A DNA stretch of 64,000 nucleotides, from positions 1,478,001 to 1,542,000 of the forward strand of contig LSRY02000003.1 in the NCBI GenBank assembly GCA_001643675.2, in the 5' to 3' direction. A model generated the notes under the pieces. It did not search any database, had not been told where the DNA came from, and worked only from the letters and a program-made list of their open reading frames with translations. This document shows positions 20,369 to 32,547 of the stretch, in pieces. The translations under genes were made by a program, and so were the position numbers. This DNA comes from Monocercomonoides exilis (Eukaryota > Preaxostyla > Oxymonadida > Polymastigidae). The first letter of the stretch is position 1; every line of letters starts with the position of its first letter.

Positions 20369-21735
20369 TTTCAAACTGTGATGCAATTTGATTGGAATGA
20401 ATATGAATGAAGCCTTAATTGGTGGAGAGGGGAGAAATGCAATGTGAAGAGAAAATAGAAGAGGAAATCTTGTGAGTCATTGCTTATAATCTGAAATATC
20501 TGCTTTTGTGAATATGAGTATCAATTTATTTCTTGTTTGCATTCGTTTCTCTCGTGTGCACTCAATTTTTTATTCGGAAATTAAATAGATTTTTTTTGAA
20601 ACAATTATTTTTCATCTGAAGAATTCATATTGATGAATAATTTGATGATTTATTTTCATGAAAGATGTAATTTCGATATTGCAGATAATGCCCCAACAAT
20701 CTCCTCTATTAACTTGAGAAATGGTTGAAATGTATGTATTTGGAAATGGGGAAATCTGAAAAAAATATTGGCATCTCAAATAAATACATACTGTTTGGAA
20801 TTACAACCAATGACTGACAAACAACAGTCGGCGATTTAAAAAAATATATATTTTTTAATCAAAAAACTATAATCCACCGAAACATTTTTTCTTCTTTTTT
20901 TGAAATCCACAAATTTGATAATTAATCTGTGAAATACAAAATTCAACTTTGTTGTTAATGAATACCAAAAAAGGAAAACAAGTGTGTGAGAAAAAAATAA
21001 CATTTATAATGGATAATGAATAAACGAACAACGAAATGCATTTGTGGTGCTTCAAATATCTGAGGAGCTTTCGAAACAGTTGAGACTATTATCATACATA
21101 TTATTATTCAAAAGTTATTTTCTCAAAAAATCTTATCAGAATTTCTTTGATGAATAAATCTTCTGAGAAAATCAGTTTTATTTTGGTTGAATGTCAGAAA
21201 CGGAGTTTGATTTCATGCATTGATAATACTCGTGAAATTGATGAAAATTTTGAGTTTCTTCTTCAATTTTTTAAAAAACAAACCTGAGAACAATATTTCT
21301 TTCAATAAACATTCACTTTTTCATCCCAAATGAAATTCTGGAATGAATGAGATAATTGGAGATAATTGGAGATTATTTTTGAAATCATAACTTTTTTCGG
21401 TGAGAGTATTTATTTTTTCAATAATTGTTCTTTATATTAACAATTCAATAACTGTTTTTGCACCATTTATTAAATAAAATTGTTGAACTTATCTTTCTAA
21501 ATTATTCAAATTCAGTATTTTTTTCACAAAAATTACTTTGAGATGAATTGGTTTTTGGCTGAGTGACAAAAAGTGATGAAGAATTAATATTCAGTCAACA
21601 TTTGAAAAAAGGATGAGAAATTGAACCTCGATTTTTATTGTTTGTGAATGAACATAAAAAATTTCTGATTTTTCGGAAAAAATTCATCTTCATGAAAATC
21701 AGATAATTTTCAAATGAATATTCCTCACATCGTTA
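20369..21735. other. AT-rich inner arm of palindrome 1
   Basis: 5' flank of gene C running to the palindrome centre. A 62-residue ORF (20867-21055 minus, 22595-22783 plus) is symmetrical simply because the DNA is and has no coding character. Confidence 0.55.
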
Positions 21736-21914
21736 AATTGTGCACAATACTATCAAGAAAAGATATTGATATTTAAATATATTCTATTAATCAATTAATA
21801 ATACATAAAGAATTCCGTATGTGCATTGATAAATTTATTCAGTTATGAATATTTTATGTTTTCAGTATTTTGTATTGTTGCAAATTATTCATTTCGATTC
21901 ATAAATGTGTAATC
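21736..21914. other. Asymmetric centre of palindrome 1
   Basis: About 180 bp of very AT-rich sequence where the two arms cease to match. No gene seen. Confidence 0.6.
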
Positions 21915-23281
21915 GAACAATGTGATGTGAATTCATTTGAAACTTATCTGATTTTCATGAAGATGAATTTTTTCCGAAAAATCAGAAATTTTTTATGTTC
22001 ATTCACAAACAATAAAAATCGAGGTTCAATTTCTCATCCTTTTTTCAAATGTTGACTGAATATTAATTCTTCATCACTTTTTGTCACTCAGCCAAAAACC
22101 AATTCATCTCAAAGTAATTTTTGTGAAAAAAATACTGAATTTGAATAATTTAGAAAGATAAGTTCAACAATTTTATTTAATAAATGGTGCAAAAACAGTT
22201 ATTGAATTGTTAATATAAAGAACAATTATTGAAAAAATAAATACTCTCACCGAAAAAAGTTATGATTTCAAAAATAATCTCCAATTATCTCCAATTATCT
22301 CATTCATTCCAGAATTTCATTTGGGATGAAAAAGTGAATGTTTATTGAAAGAAATATTGTTCTCAGGTTTGTTTTTTAAAAAATTGAAGAAGAAACTCAA
22401 AATTTTCATCAATTTCACGAGTATTATCAATGCATGAAATCAAACTCCGTTTCTGACATTCAACCAAAATAAAACTGATTTTCTCAGAAGATTTATTCAT
22501 CAAAGAAATTCTGATAAGATTTTTTGAGAAAATGACTTTTGAATAAAAATATGTGCGATAGCAGTCTCAACTGTTTCGAAAGCTCCTCAGATATTTGAAG
22601 CACCACAAATGCATTTCGTTGTTCGTTTATTCATTATCCATTATAAATGTTATTTTTTTCTCACACACTTGTTTTCCTTTTTTGGTATTCATTAACAACA
22701 AAGTTGAATTTTGTATTTCACAGATTAATTATCAAATTTGTGGATTTCAAAAAAAGAAGAAAAAATGTTTCGGTGGATTATAGTTTTTTGATTAAAAAAT
22801 ATATATTTTTTTAAATCGCCGACTGTTGTTTGTCAGTCATTGGTTGTAATTCCAAACAGTATGTATTTATTTGAGATGCCAATATTTTTTTCAGATTTCC
22901 CCATTTCCAAATACATACATTTCAACCATTTCTCAAGTTAATAGAGGAGATTGTTGGGGCATTATCTGCAATATCGAAATTACATCTTTCATGAAAATAA
23001 ATCATCAAATTATTCATCAATATGAATTCTTCAGATGAAAAATAATTGTTTCAAAAAAAATCTATTTAATTTCCGAATAAAAAATTGAGTGCACACGAGA
23101 GAAACGAATGCAAACAAGAAATAAATTGATACTCATATTCACAAAAGCAGATATTTCAGATTATAAGCAATGACTCACAAGATTTCCTCTTCTATTTTCT
23201 CTTCACATTGCATTTCTCCCCTCTCCACCAATTAAGGCTTCATTCATATTCATTCCAATCAAATTGCATCACAGTTTGAAA
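21915..23281. other. AT-rich inner arm of palindrome 1, right side
   Basis: Mirror of 20369-21735 and 5' flank of the right-arm C copy. Small differences appear near 22545-22565. No gene seen. Confidence 0.5.
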
Positions 23282-25361
23282 ATGATTAGGATCACAGTAT
23301 TAGCTCAGATACTCGCTGCACTCCTCACCATAAATCTCGTTCATGGAGAAGATATCGCAAACAGCATCATCAGAGGCGCTCACTCAGACAAGGTGGAACA
23401 TGCATCTGGCAATCACATCTGTGGTGCTCAAACAAGCCTCGCCCTCATCAACACCTCCTTGTGTGTGACCCATCTCAACATCATCCCTCTCAGTGGCTGT
23501 CCACTCCTCACTGCCCAACACCACTCCGCTGCCTCCATCTGCTCCTCCACTTGCACCATCCACCCACCTTCACTCACCAACAGCCACCACCACCACTGCC
23601 CCCTCTTCCTCTCTGCCCATGCCTCCCTCGCCCTCACAAACTTCTCCCTCACCACCCACCAACCTGCCATCCTCTCCTTCCCCCTCTTCTCCACCCCAAA
23701 CAATCTCCTCCCACATGCCCACTCCCCAATCCCTGCCTCCTTCTCCATCTCCCACTCCTCCTTCTCCTCTTTCGTCTCCCTCATCCAGCCCTTCCTTTTT
23801 TCTCCTTTTTCCCTCTCTTCCCCTTCCCCTTCTCCATCTCCTTCCCTTTCCCCTTCTCCTTCATCTTTCTCATCCTCATCCTCATCATCATTTTTTTTCT
23901 TCCCCTTCCCCTTCCCTTCCCTTCGATTTCCTCTTCCTCTTCCCCTTCCCTCTCCATATCCATCACCAATCCCATCCTCACCTCCAAATCCACCTCAATC
24001 TCCATCTCTCAAACACCCTCTTCTCCAACATCTCATCTCCCCAATCCCATCCATCTCTTCCATCCCTTCCCTCCCACTCACTCAATTCATTCATCTCAAC
24101 CACCTCAACCACTTCCATTTCCACCAATACTAACACCAATACAATTCCCTCATTCTCTCTTCACTCATCCCTCTTCATCCATTCAACCATCTTCAAACAC
24201 ACCCACAACCCCATCGATGGTGCCATCCTCCCCAACCTCAACAGCCCATCCACTTCTCTCTCTGCCTTCAACACCTCTTTCCTTCACCAAACACGATCTC
24301 CATCAAATGCTGCAAAGGTGTATATTGGAACTAAAACTGATAGAAAAACACCTGGAAGATTGACTTCTTTTGATGTGAACAGTCATCGCTTTGAATGGTG
24401 CGAATGGAATGATTCAAATGGTGGATCTTCATCTGGTGGTGCACTTCAAGTTGTTTGCACTAATGCAAATCTCACAATCACTTCTTGCTCGTATAGCAAA
24501 TGCTCAACAACAAATCATGGTGGAGCGTTATATTGCGATAGTTTGTTAAAAATTGATATCACAAAATCCAATTTCACAAGCTGTTCAGCTGCTCATGGAG
24601 GAGCAGTTCACACAAGGAATCCACAATCAAATTCTGTTTGGACATTCTCAGAAAACAGAGTGGAAAGTTGTAAAATAACAAATTGGTGTGGAACCGGCTG
24701 GTATTTCTTGCTCGATGACATGCCATCAAACGGAAAATTTTTGTTTACCAAATGCAAGTGCATTGCAAATTCTGGTGGTGATTCTGCTGGTTCTTTAACA
24801 TTTCGTTATCCTCCAAGCAACAAACCGAGTCAATTTTTGGTTAATGATTGCCAGTTTATCAAAAATGAATTGACTGCCTCTACTAATTATGGAGGCGCTG
24901 CCATTTACTGTTATGCAACATATAACTGGATGAGCGGAAATAAATTCATCACATTCTGTTTCTTCGATGGCAACACTGCAAAAAATGGCAGAGGAAATGA
25001 TGTATTTTTCAATGGAAGCAGCATCATTCAATCTCCGTTTGAGAATTGTGGCTCAACAACTCCAACACAAAGAGTGTGGAATAACAATACAGCTAATAGC
25101 GATGTGTTCAATAGCTGGCTCCCCCTCATTGCTCAGAACAAAATCGTTTCTAACAACGGAACCAATACAGATGCCTGTGGCAGACCCCAACAGACCCCAT
25201 TGATATTTGTTCCAACTCCACTCACATCCAGCGCAGTTGATATAAAAATAACAGGAAATGATAAACTTTTTCTAATTTCTTTATTATTCCTTCCATTTTC
25301 CAATTTTCACCATTTTCCATATCATGGAAAAATTCATAAGCTTTCATTGCTTTTCATTTGA
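23282..25361 (+). pseudogene. Pmp-like C, right-arm copy with frameshift in the Ser-Pro tract
   Basis: Same ATG, signal peptide and N-terminal region as gene C, then a net 8-nt deletion within the CT-rich tract (about 23890-23950) puts the Cys-rich body in another frame. The first frame stops at 24131-24133. The body stays intact from HIHHQSHPHLQ onward. Every other domain matches the left copy, so a tract-length change could restore it. It is either a real lesion or a repeat-length assembly error. Confidence 0.7.
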
Positions 25362-26423
25362 GGAATATATCATCACTTGCTTTTAAAAACCCTTGACATC
25401 CACTCAAAAACTTATATCTCTTTAATGTTTCCTCTCCCATTTCATCTTCCGCGACTTGTTGAAGGCATGTGGCCTTGTGAAATCTCTCAAAAACCATCCC
25501 TGCAACTGTTTGTTCAAAAAATCTTTTCCCACTTTGTTCTTTCTGCTTCATGTTATTCTTTCAATCTCAAAATGAATTATGCAGAGGCAACCTTCATGGA
25601 TCGTGCACCCGATGATTGGCTTTTCTTGGTTTGACATTGAATCACTTCCGTTGACATATAATTTCAGCTGATATTCTGCGATAGAATAAATAATCCTTTT
25701 GTGCTTCCGAAAAGAAAATGAAAGATGACGCTTGGCCCTGGATTTAACAGGAGTTGAATGAAATGGAAATGACAATTTTTTGTTGTTCGTTGAAGAAGGT
25801 TGATGAAAAAGAAGACGATTTTAATGAAATGAAATCAATTCGTTCAAATTACCTTTTTTCATCATCAAAATTGTGAATGAAAAATGAAGACTAGTTCAGT
25901 GATTGATTGTTGAGACAAAGAAATGCAAGTGAAATAATTATTAGTTCAATTTTGCGTCTCTGTTGATTGGAGCGTATGAATGCAACAGATAGGTGATATT
26001 CCGATTCAACTCCAAGTGAGTGAAGATGGCATTGAAAAAGTTGGAGGAGTTGAAGAAGAAGAAGATGATGATGATGAAAATGAAGAAGCACATGAAAATG
26101 AAGGAGATGGAGAAGGAAAGAGAAGAGAAAGACATGAAAATTAATCTGTGGTTTCTCTTTGTCATAAGGAAATTGCAGATAATATTATTGTACACACTGA
26201 CTTGAGAATGAAGATAAAAAAGATAACATAGATGATAATGAAAGTGAAGGAGGAGAAGAAGAAAAAAGACGGAGAAGAAGGAGAAGAAGGAGAAGATGAA
26301 GGAGAAGAAGGAGAAGAAGAAGGTGAAGAAGGAATAAACGATGATGACGAACAAATAGGAAAAGTTGATTGAAGGTCGAAATTTGCTGAGGAGAATAATA
26401 ACAAATAAAAACAGAGAGTTTCG
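25362..26423 (+). other. Spacer between C' and A' with acidic ORF and remnants
   Basis: Mirror of the 14.9-15.95 kb spacer. On minus, 25354-25551 is an open frame MKQKEQSGKRFFEQTVAGMV...DDIFLK because the poly-T run is one base shorter than in the left arm. On plus lie a decayed ASEKKMKDDAW fragment, the VGGVEEEEDDDD frame (26010-26135) and the E/G repeat ending before gene A'. Confidence 0.5.
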
Positions 26424-27710
26424 ATGAAATTTCTATTTTTTTCTCCTCTTTTATTTTTGCGTGTTCTTCTGACAAACAAAATCCTCCAAATATTTTTCGC
26501 ATTCATCTCAATCATCTTCAAACACATCCACAACCCCATCGATGGAACCATTCTCCCTTCCATCAACAGCCCATTCACTTCTCTCTCTGCCTTCAACGCC
26601 TCTTTTCTCCACCAAACACGATCTTCATCAAATGATCTTGTAAAATATAACGGATCCGAAACCCAAAGAGCGAAACCTGGTAGATTGTCCTTTACTGATT
26701 TGAATAGCTACCTCTTTGAGTGGTGCGAATGGAATGATTCATACAGCGGAAATGATCAAGGAGGTGCTCTGAAAGTCAATTGCACAAACGCAAATTTATC
26801 GATCACTTCGTGTTCATTTTTCAATTGTTCAACAAACGGATACAGTGGTGGAGCGTTATATTGCTTATATCTGTTGAATGTTAACATCACAAAATCCAAT
26901 TTCACAAGTTGTTCAGCTGCTCATGGAGGAGCTGCTTACGTTGGCTGGCCACAATCAAATTCTGTTTATTCATTCTCAGAAAACAGAGTGGAAAGTTGTT
27001 CAATAACAGATTGGTGCGGAACTGGTTGGTATTTTGGACTAAATAATAATCAGTTAAATTTTCAATTCCTGTTTTCTAAATGCAAGTGCATTTCAAACTC
27101 AGGTGGTGATGCTGCGGGATCATTAACATTCAGTTGGCCACCAGGAAACAAACCAAGTCAGTTTTCAATCAATGAGTGCCAATTTGTAAATAATGAATTG
27201 ACGTCAACTTCATCTACACGCGGCGGAGCTGGTATTTATTTGGATGCAACCTTCACTTGGATGAATGGAGTAAATTTCATCACATTCTGCTTCTTCGATG
27301 GCAACACTGCGACGAATGGCAGGGGCAATGATGTGTTTTTCAATGGCAGCAGCATCACCCAATCCCCATTCAATCAGTGCGGGTCAACAACAGAATCAAA
27401 TAGAGTGTGGAATGCAGGAGAAGCAGATAATGTTGAGTTCAACAGATGGCTCCCTCTCATAACAACATTCAAAATCGTGTCAAATAATGGAACAAACACC
27501 GATCTCTGCGGAATCACACAACTCAGTCCATGCAAAACAATTGAATTCGCTCTTGTTCGCATGACAGATGCCCAAGATGCCTCTCTCACCCTCCTCGCCT
27601 CAACATTTGTTCCTTCTCAAACACTCACTTTCAGCGCTGTTGACACTATAATCACTGGAAATGATGAACTTTCTCATAATTTCCTCAATTATTTCTTCTT
27701 CAAATTTTGA
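26424..27710 (+). CDS. Pmp-like surface protein A, right-arm copy
   Basis: 428 residues from ATG, with the same domain order as 13605-14891: signal MKFLFFSPLLFLRVLL, HNPIDGT, GGALKVNC, FSENRVESC, FDGNTATNGRGND, LCG/SPC linker and an ITGN end. The only residue difference noticed is TESNRVWN here versus TESKRVWN. It follows C' in the same orientation, reading away from the palindrome centre. Confidence 0.75.
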   Translation: MKFLFFSPLLFLRVLLTNKILQIFFAFISIIFKHIHNPIDGTILPSINSPFTSLSAFNASFLHQTRSSSNDLVKYNGSETQRAKPGRLSFTDLNSYLFEWCEWNDSYSGNDQGGALKVNCTNANLSITSCSFFNCSTNGYSGGALYCLYLLNVNITKSNFTSCSAAHGGAAYVGWPQSNSVYSFSENRVESCSITDWCGTGWYFGLNNNQLNFQFLFSKCKCISNSGGDAAGSLTFSWPPGNKPSQFSINECQFVNNELTSTSSTRGGAGIYLDATFTWMNGVNFITFCFFDGNTATNGRGNDVFFNGSSITQSPFNQCGSTTESNRVWNAGEADNVEFNRWLPLITTFKIVSNNGTNTDLCGITQLSPCKTIEFALVRMTDAQDASLTLLASTFVPSQTLTFSAVDTIITGNDELSHNFLNYFFFKF

Positions 27711-28275
27711 TTCATTTTCCATGTCATTGAAAAATTCAGACGCTTTCATCTTCTTTTCAACTGAAGAACATATCACTTAATTTTACCAAAATACTTAACG
27801 TCAGCTCAAATATAAATATTTCTTCGATATTTCCTCTTCTAATTTCTCCTTTTCATCAAATGCAAATTCCGCTTGTTGCTTTTAGGAATCATCTATTTCA
27901 TCTCTTCAAAATGCATTTCTTCAAGCATATCAACAAGCTCTTCAAAACTTTCAATTTCTTTTTCCATTCCCATTTCTCCTTTTTTGAGCGCTGCAGACGC
28001 ACTTATTTCATAGAATTATCCTTCGATCATTTGTTTTCTAATAAATTATGTTCTCCTCATTTAATCATCCTCTCGTTCCATTGAAGGCAAATGACGTTGT
28101 GAAATTTGTCGAAGGTCATCCTCATAATCATTCGCCCCAAACATCCTATCCTGTCCTGTTCTTTATGTTTTCGGTGAATTCTTTCAGCTTCCAAATGAAA
28201 AAAGTCAGAGGCAATCTCTATTTTTTGTTGCATGCCTGATGTTCGGCTATTCCGGATCAATATTACCCATTTCAT
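27711..28275 (-). pseudogene. Coiled-coil spacer remnant, mirror of 13040-13604
   Basis: Same FHLEAERIHRKHKEQ, EMGMEKEIESFEELVDM and MKASEFFNDM segments and the same lesions as the left arm. Convergent with gene A'. Confidence 0.4.
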
Positions 28276-28396
28276 CTCCGTGTTAGGTCTGGCTGAAATT
28301 CTATGTCAGAATGAACATTTCTTTTGCGTTTCCTATTTGAGCAGGTTTTAATGCTTCTTGATAAATTCAATGGGAAGTTGAATGAAATGGAAATAG

Positions 28397-28727
28397 GAAT
28401 ATTTTAAATTCGTTCATCGAAGAAAGAGTTGAAGAAGAAAAGGAGGATCACAATTGTTGAAATGAAGATAGATGCTGTGTGAATGCGCGAACGAATGAGG
28501 AAGAGCGAAGTCAAAGAAGAAGAAGAAGAAGAAGCAAAATTTGACTGAAGAAGATTTTGTGTGTTTTTGGCTATGCGGTTCATAACAGGCGTGCTTGTCG
28601 CTGAATAAGCAAGTGAATTGTGAGAAGGCGAATTTTGTGTTTGCAAACCGAGAAATGAGGAAAATGGTCGATTGAATGAAAGGGGATTATCTGAAGAAGA
28701 AGATGATGAAAAAGAAGGAAATGATGT
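28397..28727 (+). pseudogene. LIEEG-type remnant, mirror of 12590-12920
   Basis: Identical in content to the left-arm copy; TGA and TAA interrupt it at the same sites. Confidence 0.35.
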
Positions 28728-29440
28728 GGAAGAAGAAGAAATTATTGAGAAATGTGCAATCAGTCAACTAACATTTCTGAAGAAGATGACGAGGACTCTT
28801 TGTGTGATGTTGTTGATTGGCCAAAACGTCTCGCTTGATGTATGAACCTCAGTTTGGTTAGAAAAACATAATCACCAAATATATGACGAACAGATTGTGG
28901 TAATCAATCTTGCTGTATTTTTCCAAAGGCAATTGAATTTCATTTTGCGATTTCCCTTCCTTTCCCCTCAGAAACAAAAAATGATAATATCACTCAATTT
29001 ATTTTCCTTTCCATTCCCCTCTTCCATTCAGCTCACAAAATCATCAGAAAATATCAATCCCCTCCTTTTCTTCAGAATTCTCAGTCTCTTCCATAAAATC
29101 TTTTCTTCTAAAAAAACACCCTTTTCCATTTGAACACTTCAGAATATTCTTCTTCTTGCACACTTTTGCCCTCTTTTCTTTCTTTTCAAAATCCATTTCT
29201 CCAATTTGCCTCAAATATCTTCCTCACCATCCTCAGCCACTTCCCTACATATTTACTATATAATCTTCTCAAAATCTCCACCCACTCTTCCCCACCCCTT
29301 TGTCTCCAAATTTTGTTTATTCAAAAATCCCTCTTGAAATATAAACATTCAAAAAAACACCCAACTTCTACTCCCTGCCACAAAAAATATTCTTCCATCA
29401 CTTGTATGCGCCATATCCCTCATGTGCAAGGTGTTGATGA
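28728..29440. other. Spacer without a supported gene
   Basis: Mirror of 11877-12589; pyrimidine-rich on plus. Confidence 0.45.
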
Positions 29441-30410
29441 GATAAACCTCAAACACTTCTTTTGGTGGTTGAGAATATTATTAAAGGAGATGATCATGGA
29501 CGAAAAGAAAAAACGCCTCTGGACATCCATCACAATGTGTACGGGCTGAAAAGACCCTTCAGCGAGATACACGATGTATTTTGTGAAGATGCATTCCATG
29601 CTGTATTCAACCATTCTGAGACTGAAATGAAGAGATTGAATTTTTGAATGATGATGGCTGTGGAAATGAGTGTGTTTGGCAAAAAACAGTCTAAGCGCAG
29701 TTTGTTCTTTATTTATTTTATTTATATGAATATTTATCTGTTGAATGTTTTTTGTGTTGTTTTCAGGGGAGGAGGTGGAAATGAATGAAAATGAATGAAA
29801 GCGGGATGTCGCGTTGTGTAGGGTGGCTATCGAGCTGAGCCAGAAAATTCATATGGAAAGTGCCCAGGGTGAAGGGATTGGGAAGGGAATTGGAGATGAT
29901 ATTTTTTGACAAAAAACAGGACATTTTTCAATAATGAGGGTGGAATTTGAGCAGAATGCATAAATCTCACATTTTTCAGAAGGACCAGAAATCGATGCAT
30001 TTGATGGAGAAACAACTGATGGAAAGGATGATTTGCGAATCAGAGATGAAACACTTGAAAAAGGAAGAAATAATGAAATTGTATTGAAGAAAACAGGTGC
30101 CAATGGGATAAAATATAGACATTGGCTTAAAAATATGTTTAGAAGGTTTGCTGTCGTTATTTATTTTGAAGCGATTATTAATTTTTTTATTCAGGGTGCT
30201 GAAAGAGAGAAGGATTAGATGGCTTTGAAGAAGAAGAAGAAAAGTTTTGAAGGAAAAATTAGACAGACAGATGAAATGCGAGATATTACGAAGATGCCTG
30301 GTGTTGGGCTTTGACAAAGAATTATTTTTGAAGAAAGAAGATTTTTTGTGAAAGAAGGGAAGCGAAAAAGGAAGAGACGGAATGAAAAAGGGATTTACAT
30401 AGGTTTCCAA
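29441..30410 (+). pseudogene. Decayed gene of unknown function, right arm
   Basis: Mirror of 10907-11876. The frame from 29799 reads RDVALCRVAIELSQKIHM, then a TGA, a TAA, and SEGPEIDAFDGETTDGK through GANGIKYRHWLKNMFRR (to about 30150). A possible intron (GT at 29689, TTTTCAG ending 29766) separates the VVENIIKGDDHG exon, but phases do not fit without another change. The lesions are shared with the left arm, so decay preceded duplication or was copied by conversion. Confidence 0.4.
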
Positions 30411-30510
30411 TTTTTTGTTGGCGAGGGGGGATGATAGAGCTGAATGTTTGATGGATTTGGAGGATCTTATTTGGCAGAAAAAGATATATAAATAAAGAAG
30501 ATGTTATCAA
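30322..30510 (-). pseudogene. 5'-end relic of a Pmp-like gene, mirror
   Basis: LPNKILQIHQTFSSII signal-region relic, with a few substitutions from 10807-10995. Confidence 0.4.
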
Positions 30511-30700
30511 GAAAAGGTAATTTCTGGTGAACTTCTCCGTTGTTGATTGATACGTTTCTCTTCACAATTCTCGACCTTCAGTCATCACATTCAATTCGCT
30601 TCTTCTTCTTCTTCAAATTCATCGACATCATATCACACAAATCCATCCCTATCCCCATCATACTCCTCCTCATCCTCCTCATCATCATTGCTTCAACTGA

Positions 30701-31200
30701 TTGGATCACTTTGCATTCATCATCGGAATCGGGGATAAAGAGGAAAATGAAGAAAAAGAGGATTTGTTAAGAAATAAAGCAGAAGCAAAAATTAGAAAGA
30801 GAAAAAATGGAAAAGAAAGAAAAGAGGGAAGACTGATGAGCAAAGTGAAAGAAAACGAAGATCTCGATTTTATTGAATATTATGAAAGGAAATGTGGTCT
30901 TGAGGATTGAAGAGATTTTTTGAATGAAAGGAAAGAAATGGATTGGGAGAAGCAAATGAAGAAGAAGCAAATGAAGAAGAAGCAAATGATGAAGAAGAAG
31001 AGGATGATGAAGAAGAAGAAGAGGATGATGAAGAAGAAGAACGCAAAGAAGAGGAGGAAGAAGAGAATAGAGAGAAAATGAATGAAGATGGAAAGAAAAT
31101 TATTGAGGAAGGTGCAGGACAAAAGCAGAAAGAAGAAACAATGAGGTGGATTTGTGAGAACCAGGAGAGGGAAGTGGAAGATGCCAGCTACACCTCATGA
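30701..31200 (+). pseudogene. Lys/Glu-rich acidic ORF, mirror of 10141-10604
   Basis: MDHFAFIIGIGDKEENEEK opening (30701-30910), then in another frame a longer E/D run (30943-31200, with ANEEEANDEEEEDDEE units) ending EVEDASYTS. It has more acidic repeat units than the left-arm copy. The 3' end overlaps the tail of the convergent gene at 31188. Confidence 0.45.
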
Positions 31201-32288
31201 AAGGAGGATTCTGATGAAGCAGAATAGAAGAAGAGGAATTGGAAGAGAAAGAGAAAGAAGAAGAAGGAAAATTGCAGGTGGAATTTCATTGAAGGAATAA
31301 AGGGGAAAAGCGATGAAAGGGAGCAAAGTGTAACAGTCTCGTTTGCAGAAGTTTTAGCATTCCAGACTCTTTTTGTTGGGGTTGTTGAACCACAATTCTC
31401 GAATGGGGATTGGGTGATTGCATTGCCACTGAAAAATACATCATTCCCTCTGCCATTTGTGGCAGTGTTGCCATCGAAGAAACAGAATGCGATGAATTTA
31501 TTTCCGCTCATCCAGGAATAAGTTGCTGTGCAACACAGCGCAGCACCTCCCCATGAAGTTGATGAACTTGTCAATTCATTATTTACAAACTGACAATCGT
31601 TGTTCGAAAATTGATTTGGCTTGTTGGTTGGAGGCGAATGAAATGTTAAAGAGCCAGCAGCATTTCCACCAGAATTTGAAATGCATTTGCAGTTTGAAAA
31701 CAGAAACTGGCAGGCTGAGGCCATGTTATCGAGAGTAAAATACCAAGCAGTTCCACACAAGTTTGTTATTTTACAGTTTTCCGCTCTATTTTCTGCGAAC
31801 ATCCAAATTGAATTTGACTGTGGGTATCTGATGCAAGCAGCTCCTCCGTGTTCAGACGAGCAACTTGTAATATTGGATTTTGTGATGTTGACATTTAACA
31901 GATACCTGCAGTATATCGCACCGCCATCACATCCACTTCCTGAGCAACTGCAATTATTGAATGAACAAGAAGTGATTGTGAGATTGGCATTCGTGCAAGA
32001 AACAGAAAGCGCGCCACCATAACTTGATCCACCAGTTGAATCATTCCATTCGCACCATTCAAAGCGATGACTGTTCAGATCAAAAGAAGTCAACCTCCCA
32101 GGTTTCAATTTTTGAGATTCATTTCCTTCATATACAACAGCAGCATTTGATGAAGAGCGTGTTTGGTGAAGAAAAGAGGTGTTGAAGGCAGAGAGGGAAG
32201 TAGAAGGGCTGTTGAGATTGGGGAGGATAGCGCCATCGATGGGGTTGTGGGTGTGTTTGAAGATGGTTGAATTGGAGGATTTTATTTG
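31188..32288 (-). CDS. Pmp-like surface protein, short form without ATG
   Basis: Open after a TGA at 32289-32291. Body order: HNPIDGA, FEWCEWNDS, GGALSVSC, GGAIYC, FAENRAENC, FVNNE, FDGNTATNGRGND and RVWNAKTSA, then a hydrophobic tail from antisense acidic ORF. The usual signal region (LLTNKILQ) is present but one frame off. It shares the breakpoint of 8996-10153 and differs from it by many substitutions, so this outer pair is older or less converted than the inner palindrome. Confidence 0.6.
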   Translation of the reverse strand, partial: QIKSSNSTIFKHTHNPIDGAILPNLNSPSTSLSAFNTSFLHQTRSSSNAAVVYEGNESQKLKPGRLTSFDLNSHRFEWCEWNDSTGGSSYGGALSVSCTNANLTITSCSFNNCSCSGSGCDGGAIYCRYLLNVNITKSNITSCSSEHGGAACIRYPQSNSIWMFAENRAENCKITNLCGTAWYFTLDNMASACQFLFSNCKCISNSGGNAAGSLTFHSPPTNKPNQFSNNDCQFVNNELTSSSTSWGGAALCCTATYSWMSGNKFIAFCFFDGNTATNGRGNDVFFSGNAITQSPFENCGSTTPTKRVWNAKTSANETVTLCSLSSLFPFIPSMKFHLQFSFFFFLFLFQFLFFYSASSESSFHEV

Positions 32289-32373
32289 TCAGAAGAACGC
32301 AAAAAGAAAAGAAGAAGAAAGAAATAGAGATTTCAACGAGACTCCCTGTTTTTTTATTTGTTATAATCTGCCT

Positions 32374-32518
32374 TCACAATTCTCTGCCTTCAATGATCTC
32401 ATTAATTAATTTCTCTTCTTCCTCTTCTTCAAACACATCAACAGCATATAACACAACAATTTCCTCAACATATTCTTCATCTGTCTTGAATTCTCCATCA
32501 ATTGCATCAGCATGAGAG
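32374..32518 (-). CDS. Small acidic ORF fragment upstream of a Pmp-like gene
   Basis: About 47 residues: ADAIDGEFKTDEEYVEEIV, VLYAVDVFEEEEEE, INEIIEGREL then TGA. It is the only copy of the acidic family that reads through the VEEIV/YVVDMF junction; others have TGA or TAA at that codon (for example near 50330 and 61793). Its 5' end is not defined, and an upstream exon is possible. Confidence 0.35.
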
Positions 32519-32547
32519 GAAAAGAGAGAAAAGAAGAAACGAAGAAA

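Larger units (their letters stand above)
10141..21735 (+). repeat. Palindrome 1, left arm
   Basis: Reverse-complement match to about 21915-31200. Matching coordinates sum to ~43,645 near the centre and ~41,317 beyond the tandem duplication, the difference being its 2,326 bp. Arms are close to identical with scattered homopolymer and simple-repeat indels. Outer Pmp-like genes (8996-10153 and 31188-32288) extend the symmetry at lower identity. Confidence 0.9.
21915..31200 (-). repeat. Palindrome 1, right arm
   Basis: Partner of 10141-21735 without the 2,326-bp duplication, so probably the ancestral arrangement (C, spacer, A). Confidence 0.9.

Noticed and set aside
20867-22783. Identical 62-aa ORFs on opposite strands flanking the palindrome 1 centre
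   Set aside because: Identity follows from the palindrome; the frame is AT-rich noncoding sequence with no conservation signal beyond that.
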